64,000 nucleotides of DNA from Pseudomonadota bacterium (GTDB taxonomy: Bacteria; Pseudomonadota; Gammaproteobacteria; Burkholderiales; Rhodocyclaceae): NCBI GenBank assembly GCA_018262095.1, contig JAGTRW010000001.1:121875-185874 (forward strand). The letters run 5' to 3'. The translations under genes were made by a program, and so were the position numbers. Shown in pieces: positions 27,418 to 36,537 of the stretch. How positions within the stretch are numbered: position 1 is the stretch's first letter; each line of letters begins with the position of its first letter. Below the pieces are notes generated by a model. It searched no databases. It saw nothing but the letters and a program-made list of their open reading frames with translations, and was not told where the DNA came from.

Positions 27418-28314
27418 TTACTTTTTGCGCGTCACCTCGACCTTGGCGAGTTTTTCGTAGTACTTGACGATGGCACCGTGATCGTCGCTGCCGGCACCGG
27501 CGATCTTGAGCGACTGCAGGATTTCCATCACGCCGGCGGTCAGCGGCAGCGGCACCCCGACGTTGTGCGCCGTCTCCAGCGCGTTGTTCAGATCCTTGAT
27601 GTGCAGATCGATGCGAAAGCCCGGTGCGAATTTGCGCTCGAGCATCAGCGGCGTTTTGGCGTTCATCACCGTGCTGCCGGCGAGTCCGCCCTTGATCGCG
27701 TTGAACACCAGTTCCGGATCAACGCCGGCCTTGGTCGCCAGCGTCATCGCTTCCGACAGCGCAGCGATGTTGAGCGCGACGATGACCTGATTGGCGAGCT
27801 TGGTGACGTTGCCGGCGCCGACGTCGCCGACGCGAACGGCCGATGCGCCCAGGCACTTGAGCAGCGGCAGGCACTCGTCGAAGACCGTCTGGTCGCCGCC
27901 GACCATGATCGACAGCGTCGCGTCGATGGCCTTCGGTTCGCCGCCTGAAACCGGCGCATCGATCATCTTGATCTCTTGCGCGGCCAGAGCCTTGGCGACT
28001 TCCTGCGCCGCCTGCGGCGCAATCGAGCTCATATCGACGACGATGGAGCCTGCGCGCGCCCCTTCGATGATGCCGTCTTTGCCGAGCGCAACAGCCTTGA
28101 CCTGGGGCGAATTGGGCAACATGGTGACGATGATTTCGGTCTGCGCGGCGACTGCACTGGGCGTCGCTGCCGACTTTGCGCCGAGCGCGACGACTTCGGC
28201 GACTGCCGCGCCATTGATGTCGCAGACAGTCAGGTCGTAGCCAGCCTGCAGCAGGTTCTTGGCCATCGGTTTGCCCATGACGCCAAGGCCGATGAAGCCT
28301 ATTTTTTTGCTCAT
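27418..28314 (-). CDS. garR: 2-hydroxy-3-oxopropionate (tartronate semialdehyde) reductase
   Basis: 298 residues of the beta-hydroxyacid dehydrogenase family. IGFIGLGVMGKPMAKNLLQAGY is the NAD(P) loop. DAPVSGGEPKAIDATLSIMVGG is the substrate loop. The catalytic Lys is in GNVTKLANQVIVALNIAALSEAM. KDLNNALETAHNVGVPLPLTA is the GarR/GlxR-type C-terminal signature. It reduces tartronate semialdehyde to D-glycerate, linking the upstream isomerase to glycerate kinase. It lies 33 bases after hyi. Confidence 0.9.
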   Translation of the reverse strand: MSKKIGFIGLGVMGKPMAKNLLQAGYDLTVCDINGAAVAEVVALGAKSAATPSAVAAQTEIIVTMLPNSPQVKAVALGKDGIIEGARAGSIVVDMSSIAPQAAQEVAKALAAQEIKMIDAPVSGGEPKAIDATLSIMVGGDQTVFDECLPLLKCLGASAVRVGDVGAGNVTKLANQVIVALNIAALSEAMTLATKAGVDPELVFNAIKGGLAGSTVMNAKTPLMLERKFAPGFRIDLHIKDLNNALETAHNVGVPLPLTAGVMEILQSLKIAGAGSDDHGAIVKYYEKLAKVEVTRKK

Positions 28315-28346
28315 GTTCTCTTCCCTTTCAGATGAATGTCGTTCGC

Positions 28347-29144
28347 TTACAGTGAATAACCGTACTCGGTAACCCAGCCCAGCGAGCCGGCGCTATCCGG
28401 TGTCGGCACATACTCGAGGCCGATGTGGCCGCGATAGCCGGCCGTGGAAAATTCGTCGAGCAACCAGCGGTAATTGATTTCGCCCGTTCCGGGCTGATGC
28501 CGGCCGGGGTTGTCGGCGATCTGGATGTGGCTGATGCGCGGCAGATTGGCGCGAAGAATATTGGCCAGCTCGCCTTCCATGCGCTGCGCATGATAGACGT
28601 CGTATTGCAGGTAGGCATTGGCGTGACCGACCTCGTCGAGCGCCGCCAGAACCTTGGCCGTCGTATCGAGCGCGAAGCCGACGGTGTCCTTCGAGTTGAG
28701 ATGCTCGACCAGCAAGCGAATTCGCGCCTTGGCGAAAATCTCGGCCGCATAGCGCAGATTATCGATCAAGGCCGTGCGTTGCTGCGCCGCCGGCACCTCG
28801 GCGAGCGTTTTTCCGACCAGACAATTGACCTGCGGCACGCCAAGCGCCTGCGCATATTCGACGGCCTTGACGACGCCGTCGCGGAACTCGGCGCGGCGCG
28901 CCGGATCGACGGCGATGCCACGCTCACCGGCGGCGAAATTGCCGGCCGGGGCATTGATCAGCACCAGTTCGAGGCCGTTGTCAGCGAGTTCCTTTTTGAG
29001 GTCGGCGACCGGGTAGTCGTAAGGAAACATGAACTCAACGGCCTTGAATCCGGCCTTGGCCGCCGCCGCGAAGCGCGCCATGAACGGCACCTCCTGGAAC
29101 ATCATCGAAAGATTGGCCGAGAATTTCGGCGGGTTCGCAATCAT
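28347..29144 (-). CDS. hyi: Hydroxypyruvate isomerase / 2-oxotetronate isomerase (Hyi/OtnI family)
   Basis: 265 residues from ATG 29144 (GGAGAAAAG upstream); the track start at 29249 would overlap the sigma-54 promoter. The TIM barrel begins FSANLSMMFQEVPFMARFAAAAKAGFKAVEFMFPYDY, the family signature, and has LLVEHLNSKDTVGFAL and QYDVYHAQRMEGEL for metal ligands, then HIQIADNPGRHQPGTGEINY and GLEYVP. It interconverts hydroxypyruvate and tartronate semialdehyde, or 2-oxo- and 3-oxotetronate in the OtnI branch; sequence alone does not separate these. First gene of the operon. Confidence 0.88.
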   Translation of the reverse strand: MIANPPKFSANLSMMFQEVPFMARFAAAAKAGFKAVEFMFPYDYPVADLKKELADNGLELVLINAPAGNFAAGERGIAVDPARRAEFRDGVVKAVEYAQALGVPQVNCLVGKTLAEVPAAQQRTALIDNLRYAAEIFAKARIRLLVEHLNSKDTVGFALDTTAKVLAALDEVGHANAYLQYDVYHAQRMEGELANILRANLPRISHIQIADNPGRHQPGTGEINYRWLLDEFSTAGYRGHIGLEYVPTPDSAGSLGWVTEYGYSL

Positions 29145-29237
29145 TTCTATCTTTTCTCCACGCTTGGTTTGACAGGAGAGCGTTGCCGCAGCTTGGCTGC
29201 CCTCGGCGACTGCCCGAATTTTGTTTCCGTAGATGAC

Positions 29238-29253
29238 AGCAATATCCAAGCCA
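29238..29253 (-). promoter_or_regulatory. Sigma-54 (-24/-12) promoter of the hyi operon
   Basis: Read on the minus strand: TGGCTTGGATATTGCT. This has the invariant GG and GC with exactly 10 bases between, and matches TGGC....TTGC plus the G at position 7 of the consensus TGGCACGNNNNTTGCW. Transcription would start near 29227, about 83 bases before the hyi ATG. A sigma-54 activator gene lies immediately upstream, which supports the call. Confidence 0.8.
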
Positions 29254-29330
29254 GCTTGCGGAAAAACACCTAACCCGATGTTTATTAGATATTTTCATAT
29301 CGCATTAAAAACACGGACGCAGGAACGAGC

Positions 29331-29365
29331 GTTTCACATCGAAACACGTGGTTCTATTTTGGAAC
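29331..29365. promoter_or_regulatory. Paired inverted repeats upstream of the sigma-54 promoter (candidate activator sites)
   Basis: GTTTC-N5-GAAAC (29331-29345) and GTTC-N7-GAAC (29351-29365) have centres 20 bases apart, i.e. about two helical turns on the same face. They lie about 80-110 bases upstream of the -24 element, a normal distance for enhancer-type sites of AAA+ activators. The adjacent PrpR-like protein is the natural candidate binder. The rest of 29145-29460 holds no gene. Confidence 0.55.
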
Positions 29366-29460
29366 AGCAATTGGTTTGCCGCAGCAGAGGGCGGCACAAG
29401 GGCGCGAGCGGAGCTGGCAGCTCACGCCTGGGCGGAGGAGACCAGTGGTCGACGCCCCGA

Positions 29461-31383
29461 TCAGCGGCGGCGCAGCTTCTCCGCCTGACTCGAGCGGTTT
29501 TCCTTGATCCGGCGCCAGAGCGTCGTTCGGCCAATGCCCAGGATGGCGCTCGTCTCCTTGAGCGAGCCATTGGTCTTGGCGTAGACATGGTCGATGTATT
29601 CGTCTTCCATATCCTTGAGCGTCAGCGCATCGGAAAAGACAGGCGGCGAGTCGTCGGACGCGCTCTCGGCGCAAGGCATCGCGGTCAGATCGTCGATACC
29701 GATGATTCTGCCTTCGCAAATCACCACCGCGCGTTCGATCATCCCCTGCAGCTCGCGCACGTTGCCCTTGTAGACGCAGCGCCGCAGATAGTCGATGGCA
29801 TCGGCCGCCAGCGTCATGGTCCCCTTGCGATAGCGCTTGCCGAATTCATTGACGAAGTGCGCGGCGAGCAGTTCGACGTCGTCGCTACGCGCATTGAGCG
29901 GCGGAATGTAAAGGCTCAGGATGGCGATTCTAAAATAGAGGTCGGCGCGGAACTGATTGCGACTGACCAGACCGGTCAAATCGCGGTTGGTCGCGCAGAC
30001 GACGCGAACATCGACCGGAATCAGCTTGTTGTCGCCGATGCGCATCACCTGTTTTTCCTGAAGCACGCGCAGCAATCGCCCCTGTAGCAACAAAGGCAGC
30101 TCGCTGATTTCGTCGAGAAAAATCGTCCCACCGTGCGCCATTTCGAAGAGACCGGCCTTACCCTTGCGGCCGGCACCGGTAAAAGACCCCTCGACGTAGC
30201 CGAAGAGTTCGCTTTCAATGAGCGTCTCCGGAAGCGCCGCGCAGTTGATCGCGACGAACGGCGAGTTCTTGCGCTGGCTAGCGTTGTGAATTCCTTGCGC
30301 AAAGAGCTCCTTGCCGACTCCCGACGGGCCGAAAATCAACACCGAAGTATCGTACCGGGCGAACTTCTTGGCGGTCCTGATGCATTCGGCAACCACCGTG
30401 CTCTGGTGAATGATGTCCGAGAAGTCGTATTGAGCGACAAAACCCTTTTCCGAGAGCTTGATCCGAATCCTCTCTTCAAGCCTCTGAACGTCGGTGATGT
30501 CCTGATAGGTCGCCACGGCGCCGCGAACTTCGCCGTCGACGACGACCGGAGTGCGGCTGGTCGCGACGACCGTCTGGTTGTCAAGCTGCTGGATATCGCC
30601 GATCTCCGAGCGCTCCGTCTCAAGGATGTTGAGCAATCGGGTCTCGGGAATGATCTCGGTGATCCGTTTGCCCAGCGCCTCGTTCTTGCCAAAGCCGGTG
30701 ATTTTCTCCGACGCGCTGTTGAAGACCGTAATGCAGCCGTGATTGTCGATGGCAATAATGCCGTCATGGACGAAGTCGATGATGGTGGCAAACTGCTGCG
30801 CCTTTTCCTTCTGCAGCCTTTGCGCATAAAGAATGTCATTGGCTTGCTGGATGGCGATGTGCATCGCCTGACTGCCCGACTGCACCAGAAAGGCCTGGCA
30901 GGGGGGCTTGGCGATCGCCGTATTGACGTTGTTGTCACCGACAAAAACGCGGATTCCCTGCTCGATCAACCGTTCGACATCGGCGACGATGTCGCTCTGC
31001 TTGGTCATTTCGAAGCAGACCGTAGCGAGCCCCATGACCTCGGCGATTGTCTGCGCGCCATAGATCACATTGCGGTAACCGACCACCCCGATCAGCTCGT
31101 TGCCGACGGTCTGTTTGACCTTCTTGAAGGTATCGATGAGATCAAACGCCGTAACCTTGACCTCGACCGTCGGAATATCGAACTCGGTCTTGATGAGCTC
31201 GTAGAATCCGCCGCGCGAAATGATCGCCTTGGCGCCGCCGTCAATCGCCTGGCGCGTTCGTTCGAGGATGTTGCCGGGTTCCGCTTCGAGCAGATCGACG
31301 TTGGCGTAGCCGTACTCAGCGATGACTCGCCGGGTGACCTCGGACATCGAACTGAACGGCGTGACAACGACGATTTCCTTCAT
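29461..31383 (-). CDS. PrpR-like sigma-54-dependent transcriptional activator
   Basis: 640 residues from ATG 31383; the track start is a TTG four codons earlier. Domain order: PrpR-N sensor (about 1-175, EIVVVTPFSSMSEVTRRV...), PAS (about 190-300), AAA+ (about 325-560), Fis-type helix-turn-helix (C-terminal 45, NGSLKETSAILGIGRTTLWRRI). Walker A is GPSGVGKE. The sigma-54 contact loop is GSFTGA rather than the usual GAFTGA, and Walker B is GGTIFLDEI. PrpR-N domains sense small acids or their CoA/acyl products. It should drive the operon from the -24/-12 promoter found just downstream. Confidence 0.92.
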   Translation of the reverse strand: MKEIVVVTPFSSMSEVTRRVIAEYGYANVDLLEAEPGNILERTRQAIDGGAKAIISRGGFYELIKTEFDIPTVEVKVTAFDLIDTFKKVKQTVGNELIGVVGYRNVIYGAQTIAEVMGLATVCFEMTKQSDIVADVERLIEQGIRVFVGDNNVNTAIAKPPCQAFLVQSGSQAMHIAIQQANDILYAQRLQKEKAQQFATIIDFVHDGIIAIDNHGCITVFNSASEKITGFGKNEALGKRITEIIPETRLLNILETERSEIGDIQQLDNQTVVATSRTPVVVDGEVRGAVATYQDITDVQRLEERIRIKLSEKGFVAQYDFSDIIHQSTVVAECIRTAKKFARYDTSVLIFGPSGVGKELFAQGIHNASQRKNSPFVAINCAALPETLIESELFGYVEGSFTGAGRKGKAGLFEMAHGGTIFLDEISELPLLLQGRLLRVLQEKQVMRIGDNKLIPVDVRVVCATNRDLTGLVSRNQFRADLYFRIAILSLYIPPLNARSDDVELLAAHFVNEFGKRYRKGTMTLAADAIDYLRRCVYKGNVRELQGMIERAVVICEGRIIGIDDLTAMPCAESASDDSPPVFSDALTLKDMEDEYIDHVYAKTNGSLKETSAILGIGRTTLWRRIKENRSSQAEKLRRR

Positions 31384-31530
31384 GCCCCATCCCAACTCTG
31401 CGGTCTACCCCATTCCACCAAAGCAAGGCTTCAGGGCTAACGCGCGAAAAGCCGTAATAATATCCCCGTGCCACGGATGCCGTCGCGTCGATCGGTGTTT
31501 CGCTGAGCGTTTCAGTTCGCGCAACCGGTC

Positions 31531-32610
31531 TCAGTCGAGCAGCGCCACCGCCTTGATCTGCGCGCGTAGCGCGAGGCCTGGGTGGACGCCGAGCTTGTCG
31601 GCCGAGCGTTTGGTGATGCGCGCCAGCAGCGGGTCGCCGCCGACATCGAGGCGCACCAGCATCTGGCCCGGCGTCTGCGTCGGCGCCAGATCGATCACCG
31701 TCGCCGCAACGCAGTTGAGGATGCTCGACTGGACCTGCGGCAGCAGCGTCAAGCTGACGTCGCGCGCGTGGATTCGGCAGCGCAACCGGGTACCGACCGC
31801 CTCACTGCGGCGCGAAACGTAGATCTTCCCGCCAGCGAATTCGAGCCGCGTCAGTTCGTCGGCTTCGTGCTCGGCGACGTGCGCCTCGATCACCACGCCG
31901 GCATCGTCGGCAAACGACGACGGCAGGTCGATTCGGCTCAACACCTGGTTGAGCGCGCCGCTCGCCACCACCTGGCCCTGATCGAGCAACACCAGATGAT
32001 CGGCGAGCCGCGCCACCTCGTCGGGCGAATGGCTGACGTAAATGACCGGGATCGACAGTTCGCTGTGCAAACGTTCAAGGTAAGGCAGTATCTCGAGCTT
32101 GCGCTTCCAATCGAGCGCCGCCAGCGGTTCGTCCATCAGCAGGATCTCGGGCGCCGCGAGCAGCGCGCGCGCAATCGCCACGCGCTGGCGTTCGCCGCCC
32201 GACAACTGGCCGGGCGAGCGCTCGAGCAGGTGGGCGATGCCGAGCAGCTCGGCGACCTCGGGTAACGCCCTTTGGCCGGCGCGCTGCGCGGCGCGCTTTT
32301 GCCCATACGCCATATTGCGGCGTACCGACAGGTGCGCGAACAGGCTCGCTTCCTGAAACACCATTCCCAGCGCGCGCTGGTGCGGCGGCACGAACAAGCC
32401 TTTGGCCTCGTCCTGCCAGACCTCGCTGCCGATCGCAAAATAACCGCGTGGCGCACGCTCGAGCCCGGCCATCGCGCGCAGGCAGGTGGTCTTGCCCGAA
32501 CCCGAGTGACCGAACAGCGCGCTGACGCCGCGCCCGGGCAGCGCGAGGTCGACGTCGAGCGTAAATTCACCGCGTGTGACGCGAAATCTGGCGCGAATAT
32601 CATCGCTCAT
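31531..32610 (-). CDS. modC: Molybdate ABC transporter ATP-binding protein ModC
   Basis: 359 residues from ATG 32610, overlapping the modB stop as ATGA; the longer track ORF is antisense-frame noise in modB. Walker [10 protein letters not shown], signature LSGGERQR, Walker B ILLMDEP and H-loop YVSHS are intact. The C-terminal 70 residues ([21 protein letters not shown]) form the Mop/TOBE regulatory domain that binds oxyanion. It powers molybdate import with ModB and ModA. Last gene of the mod operon. Confidence 0.95.
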   Translation of the reverse strand: MSDDIRARFRVTRGEFTLDVDLALPGRGVSALFGHSGSGKTTCLRAMAGLERAPRGYFAIGSEVWQDEAKGLFVPPHQRALGMVFQEASLFAHLSVRRNMAYGQKRAAQRAGQRALPEVAELLGIAHLLERSPGQLSGGERQRVAIARALLAAPEILLMDEPLAALDWKRKLEILPYLERLHSELSIPVIYVSHSPDEVARLADHLVLLDQGQVVASGALNQVLSRIDLPSSFADDAGVVIEAHVAEHEADELTRLEFAGGKIYVSRRSEAVGTRLRCRIHARDVSLTLLPQVQSSILNCVAATVIDLAPTQTPGQMLVRLDVGGDPLLARITKRSADKLGVHPGLALRAQIKAVALLD

Positions 32611-33281
32611 AGGGTCTGCCTGCGTGAAGGATTCCAGGTGTAGAGCGCGAGCAGCACGGCAAAGCAAAACAGTACCATCCCACCGGCGAGCCAATGCGCC
32701 GACCCGTACTCGAGCGCCTCGACGTGATCGTAGATTTGCACCGAAACGACGCGGGTTTTGTCCGGAATATTGCCGCCGATCATCAGAACGATGCCGAACT
32801 CGCCGACCGTATGCGCGAAGCCCAAGATCGCGCCGCTCAGAAAACCGGGTCGCGCCAGCGGCACGGCGACCGACCAGAAGGCATCCCACGGACTCGCGCG
32901 CAGCGTCGCAGCGACTTCGAGCGGGCGCTCGCCGATCGCTTCGAAAGCGTTCTGGATCGGTTGCACGACGAAAGGCAGCGAATAGAACACCGAGGCGATC
33001 ACCAGTCCGGGAAAAGTGAAGGGCAGCAGGCCGAGGCCCAGCGACTGCGTCAGATGCCCGACCGGACCGTTGGGCCCCATTGCGACGAGCAGGTAGAAGC
33101 CGATCACGGTCGGCGGCAGCACCAGCGGCAGCGCGACCAGCGCGCCGATCACTCCCTTGAGGCGCGAGCGCGTTCGCGCCAGCCACCAGGCGATCGGCGT
33201 GCCGATGATCATCAGCAGCGCGGTCACGACGATCGCCAGCTTGAGCGTCAGCCAGACGGCGGCAAGGTCAGCGTGGTCCAT
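32607..33281 (-). CDS. modB: Molybdate ABC transporter permease ModB
   Basis: 224 residues with five to six membrane helices. [44 protein letters not shown] and the EAA-loop region [58 protein letters not shown] are diagnostic of ModB. Forms the channel with ModC. The 84-base gap to the trmO-like gene upstream has no clear promoter. Confidence 0.95.
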   Translation of the reverse strand: MDHADLAAVWLTLKLAIVVTALLMIIGTPIAWWLARTRSRLKGVIGALVALPLVLPPTVIGFYLLVAMGPNGPVGHLTQSLGLGLLPFTFPGLVIASVFYSLPFVVQPIQNAFEAIGERPLEVAATLRASPWDAFWSVAVPLARPGFLSGAILGFAHTVGEFGIVLMIGGNIPDKTRVVSVQIYDHVEALEYGSAHWLAGGMVLFCFAVLLALYTWNPSRRQTL

Positions 33282-33365
33282 GCTTGGGCACGCGATGGCT
33301 GAACGCGCCGCGTCGGCGACAGGTCGAACAGTGGCGCGCGCTGACCTGGCCGACTCCGGCGGACA

Positions 33366-33824
33366 TCATTCGCGACCTTCCGGTTTTTGGCGCCACGGCT
33401 TGTCGGCAGTCCACCCTTCGCTTGCCGAAGGCACAGTGTCGAATCGCGGAATATACGGCTTGATGTCGAGCAAGGGCGTCTCGTCGAGCATGTCGACGCC
33501 TTCGACGACAAGAACACTGCCTTCCCGACGGATGAGTCTGACGATCGACATGCCGATTCCATTGGGCCGGCACGGATGCCTCGACGCAAAGACGCCATGC
33601 GGGGTGTCATCGAGGAAAGTGGGGCGGACCAGGCTGATCGCCTCAGCCCGGTCAAAGAGGTAAAGCAGATGAAGGTGCGAAAAGCCCTCGATGTCTTTCA
33701 ATCCCTCGGCGTAGCGTTCCAACACTTCCACGCGGCCACCAAAGCTGGTGGCGTAAAGCGGCTGAATCGGGCAGTCCTGCTTGGTCTTGTGCGGCGTACG
33801 GATGGTGCCGATGGCTTCCATCAT
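33366..33824 (-). CDS. TsaA/TrmO-family SAM-dependent methyltransferase-like protein
   Basis: 152 residues from one of two adjacent ATGs (33824/33821), with GAGG upstream. IGTIRTPHKTKQDCPIQPL, LYLFDRAE, VFASRHPCRPNGIGMSIVRLI and DMLDETPLLDIKPYIPRFD are TrmO (YaeB) motifs. Enteric TrmO methylates the t6A37 base of certain tRNAs. This is a short single-domain version lacking the C-terminal extension of E. coli TrmO. Such genes recur beside molybdate transporters in other genomes, as I recall, so a role in metal or cofactor metabolism is possible. Assignment to tRNA is uncertain. Confidence 0.75.
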   Translation of the reverse strand: MMEAIGTIRTPHKTKQDCPIQPLYATSFGGRVEVLERYAEGLKDIEGFSHLHLLYLFDRAEAISLVRPTFLDDTPHGVFASRHPCRPNGIGMSIVRLIRREGSVLVVEGVDMLDETPLLDIKPYIPRFDTVPSASEGWTADKPWRQKPEGRE

Positions 33825-33892
33825 GCTTAATATCCTCGGGCATAAATTGGGTGATTTTTTGGAGTTGCAGGCGTTCATCCGACACCGCCTCT

Positions 33893-34285
33893 TCAGCGCG
33901 GGCACTGTTCGGCAAAGGAATAGAAACCGCGGCCGGGCGCGCCCTCGCCGCAATGGTGCACGACACGGTGGATCAGCCAGCGATCGTCGCGCAGCCGCCA
34001 GGCATGAACCGTCTCGCTATAGACGACGACCTGGTAGAACTCTTCGTCGTCGTCCGAACGGGGTTCGTTGAGCGCATAGCCGTGGGCGTAGTAACAGGCT
34101 TGTCCGTCGACGTCATAGCCATGGCAGCGGCTGGCTGCCACCTCGTACTCGTGGTGCACGGCGAAGTCGAGCGGCGCAATCACCATCTCGCGCCACTCGC
34201 TCGGCAGATAGGCTAGCCAGTCCGTACGGTCGCGCGCCGTGCGTCGTAGCCTCACGGCAAGGGGGTCGATCGTCGCGAGCATCAT
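33893..34285 (-). CDS. Uncharacterised small protein in the mod operon
   Basis: 130 residues, two adjacent ATG starts, 3 bases after the modA stop, so surely translated with modA. I do not recognise a family. The sequence is acidic and aromatic-rich (WLAYLPSEWREMVI, HHEYEVAASRCHGYDVDG, YYAHGYALNEPRSDDDEEFYQVVVYSETVHAWRL, HRVVHHCGEG) with no signal peptide or membrane segment. Two Cys and many His could bind metal. The strict position between modA and the trmO-like gene suggests a link to molybdate handling, which is inference. Confidence 0.65.
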   Translation of the reverse strand: MMLATIDPLAVRLRRTARDRTDWLAYLPSEWREMVIAPLDFAVHHEYEVAASRCHGYDVDGQACYYAHGYALNEPRSDDDEEFYQVVVYSETVHAWRLRDDRWLIHRVVHHCGEGAPGRGFYSFAEQCPR

Positions 34286-34288
34286 TTT

Positions 34289-35044
<756 letters not shown>

Positions 35045-35869
35045 CTAGTGGTAAAGACAAAGAATGACGGCCGAGGCCTTGAAGATCGCGCAAGCCTGCC
35101 CGCCAACGGCCAGGCCCAGACTCGCCACGCTGTCGTGCGTGACGACGGCGCAGACGCTGCGCCCGCCAGGCAACGCCAGCACGACTTCCGAATTGACCGG
35201 CCCGTCGTGGATGCGCGTAATTTCGCCCCACAACTGGTTGCGCGCCGAGGTGCGCACGCTGCGATCGGTGAGCAGCAGCACCGAAGAGGACTTGACCAGC
35301 GCGGACAGTTCCATGCCGATAGCCAGTTCCATGGCCTGCGCCGAGTCGCCGGTGATCACCGCGACGATTTCGCAGTCGCTTTGCTCGTCGAGCTTGAGGC
35401 GCACCTCGAAATCGACGTGACCTTCGCGCAGCGCGACGACTTTTCCGGCGAACTGGTTGCGCGCGCTGGTCTTCATCGAAAGACGCCTGAGCAACTGGCG
35501 AAACTCGCCGTAGTCGCCCGCCTGGCCGTCGCTCATTCCGGCCGAGAGGCGGTCGAGCGCAGCTTGGTGCTCGGCTTCGAGCGCGCGGTAGAGCGCGATC
35601 GTCTTGCGCCCGTGGGCGGTGAGCAGCGTTCCGCCGCCGTTCTTGCCACCGGTCGAACGCAGCACCAGCGGCTGGTCGGCAAGGTTGTTCATGGCGTCGA
35701 TCGCGTCCCAGGCGGCTTTGTACGACAGCGGAACGGCCTTGGCCGCCTGCGAGATCGAGCCGTGCGTGGCAATCGCCTCGAGCAGCCGGATTCGCGTGTC
35801 GCCAAGGAAGCTGCCGAACTCGGTCGCCACTTCCAGCTTGCCGCGCAACTTGTGTGCGATTTGTTCCAT
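35045..35869 (-). CDS. modE: Molybdate-responsive regulator ModE
   Basis: 274 residues from ATG 35869; the track start upstream passes through the operator. N-terminal winged helix LEAIATHGSISQAAKAVPLSYKAAWDAIDAMNNL is the ModE DNA-binding signature, with STGGKNGGG just after. Two tandem Mop domains follow, each opening with TSARNQ (about 137 and 212). With molybdate bound, ModE represses mod transport genes and activates molybdoenzyme genes. Here it leads the operon it presumably represses. Confidence 0.95.
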   Translation of the reverse strand: MEQIAHKLRGKLEVATEFGSFLGDTRIRLLEAIATHGSISQAAKAVPLSYKAAWDAIDAMNNLADQPLVLRSTGGKNGGGTLLTAHGRKTIALYRALEAEHQAALDRLSAGMSDGQAGDYGEFRQLLRRLSMKTSARNQFAGKVVALREGHVDFEVRLKLDEQSDCEIVAVITGDSAQAMELAIGMELSALVKSSSVLLLTDRSVRTSARNQLWGEITRIHDGPVNSEVVLALPGGRSVCAVVTHDSVASLGLAVGGQACAIFKASAVILCLYH

Positions 35870-35885
35870 TTTGTCGGTCTTCCTA

Positions 35886-35909
35886 CGTGATATTGTCGTG
35901 TATATAACG
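35886..35909. promoter_or_regulatory. ModE box upstream of modE-modA operon
   Basis: CGTGATAT-N9-TATAACG, 24 bases, closely follows the enteric ModE operator (CGTTATAT-N9-CATAACG). It begins 17 bases upstream of the modE start codon, overlapping where the operon promoter or leader must be. Molybdate-ModE binding here would shut the operon. Confidence 0.82.
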
Positions 35910-36017
35910 GAAACCTGAATACTACCTTCCCTGGAGGCATCCAGCCATAGTCCTTGAGCGCTATGGTTGAAGCTGCACAACGTTTCCGGCTAGAGTGCTG
36001 GCGTTCCCGGGGAGATT

Positions 36018-36041
36018 CGTTATGTCAATCCGTACATAGCG
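36018..36041. promoter_or_regulatory. Second ModE box, upstream of mop
   Basis: CGTTATGT-N9-CATAGCG, 24 bases, same layout as the first box, 30 bases before the mop ATG. Centre-to-centre distance to the first box is 132 bases. It probably places mop under ModE control in the opposite direction. Confidence 0.8.
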
Positions 36042-36070
36042 AGAACCGGGCCAGCTCAATGGAGATCAAA

Positions 36071-36499
36071 ATGAAAGTCAGCGCGCGCAATGTCTTCGAA
36101 GGCACCATCACCGCCCTAGTCAATGGCCAGGTCAATGCCGAAGTCGAGCTCACCACCGCGGGCGGCGACCGTATCGTCGCCGTCGTCACCGAGGCCAGCG
36201 TCAAGTCGCTCGGGCTGGCGCCCGGCAAGCCGGTCATCGCCCTGGTCAAGGCACCGTGGGTAATCGTCATGACCGGCAATAGCGACATCAAGTTCAGTGC
36301 GCGCAATCAGCTCGCCGGGACCGTGCAGCACATCCAGAAAGGCGCGATCAACAGCGAAGTCACCATCAAGCTGGGCGGCGGTACGCTGGTCAATGCGGTA
36401 GTCACCAACGAAGCGGTCGTCGAGCTGGGCCTGGCGCCGGGCGTTGCGGCCAGCGCGCTGATCAAGGCCAGCCACGTCGTGCTCGGCGTTCCGGCCTGA
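36071..36499 (+). CDS. mop: Molbindin (tandem Mop-domain molybdate storage protein)
   Basis: 142 residues from ATG 36071 (GGAG 7 bases upstream). Two Mop domains of about 68 residues, each beginning SARN (residues 3 and 76), as in the di-Mop molbindins that form oligomers and store molybdate or tungstate in the cytosol. No DNA-binding or ATPase part, so not ModE or ModC. Divergent from modE with a dedicated ModE box. Confidence 0.92.
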   Translation: MKVSARNVFEGTITALVNGQVNAEVELTTAGGDRIVAVVTEASVKSLGLAPGKPVIALVKAPWVIVMTGNSDIKFSARNQLAGTVQHIQKGAINSEVTIKLGGGTLVNAVVTNEAVVELGLAPGVAASALIKASHVVLGVPA

Positions 36500-36537
36500 T
36501 CTCGCAGACCGAGTGAGGAACTAGCGACGACGAGAAA

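Noticed and set aside
30133-31440. 435-residue plus-strand ORF
   Set aside because: Antisense to the sigma-54 activator, whose domains are unmistakable.
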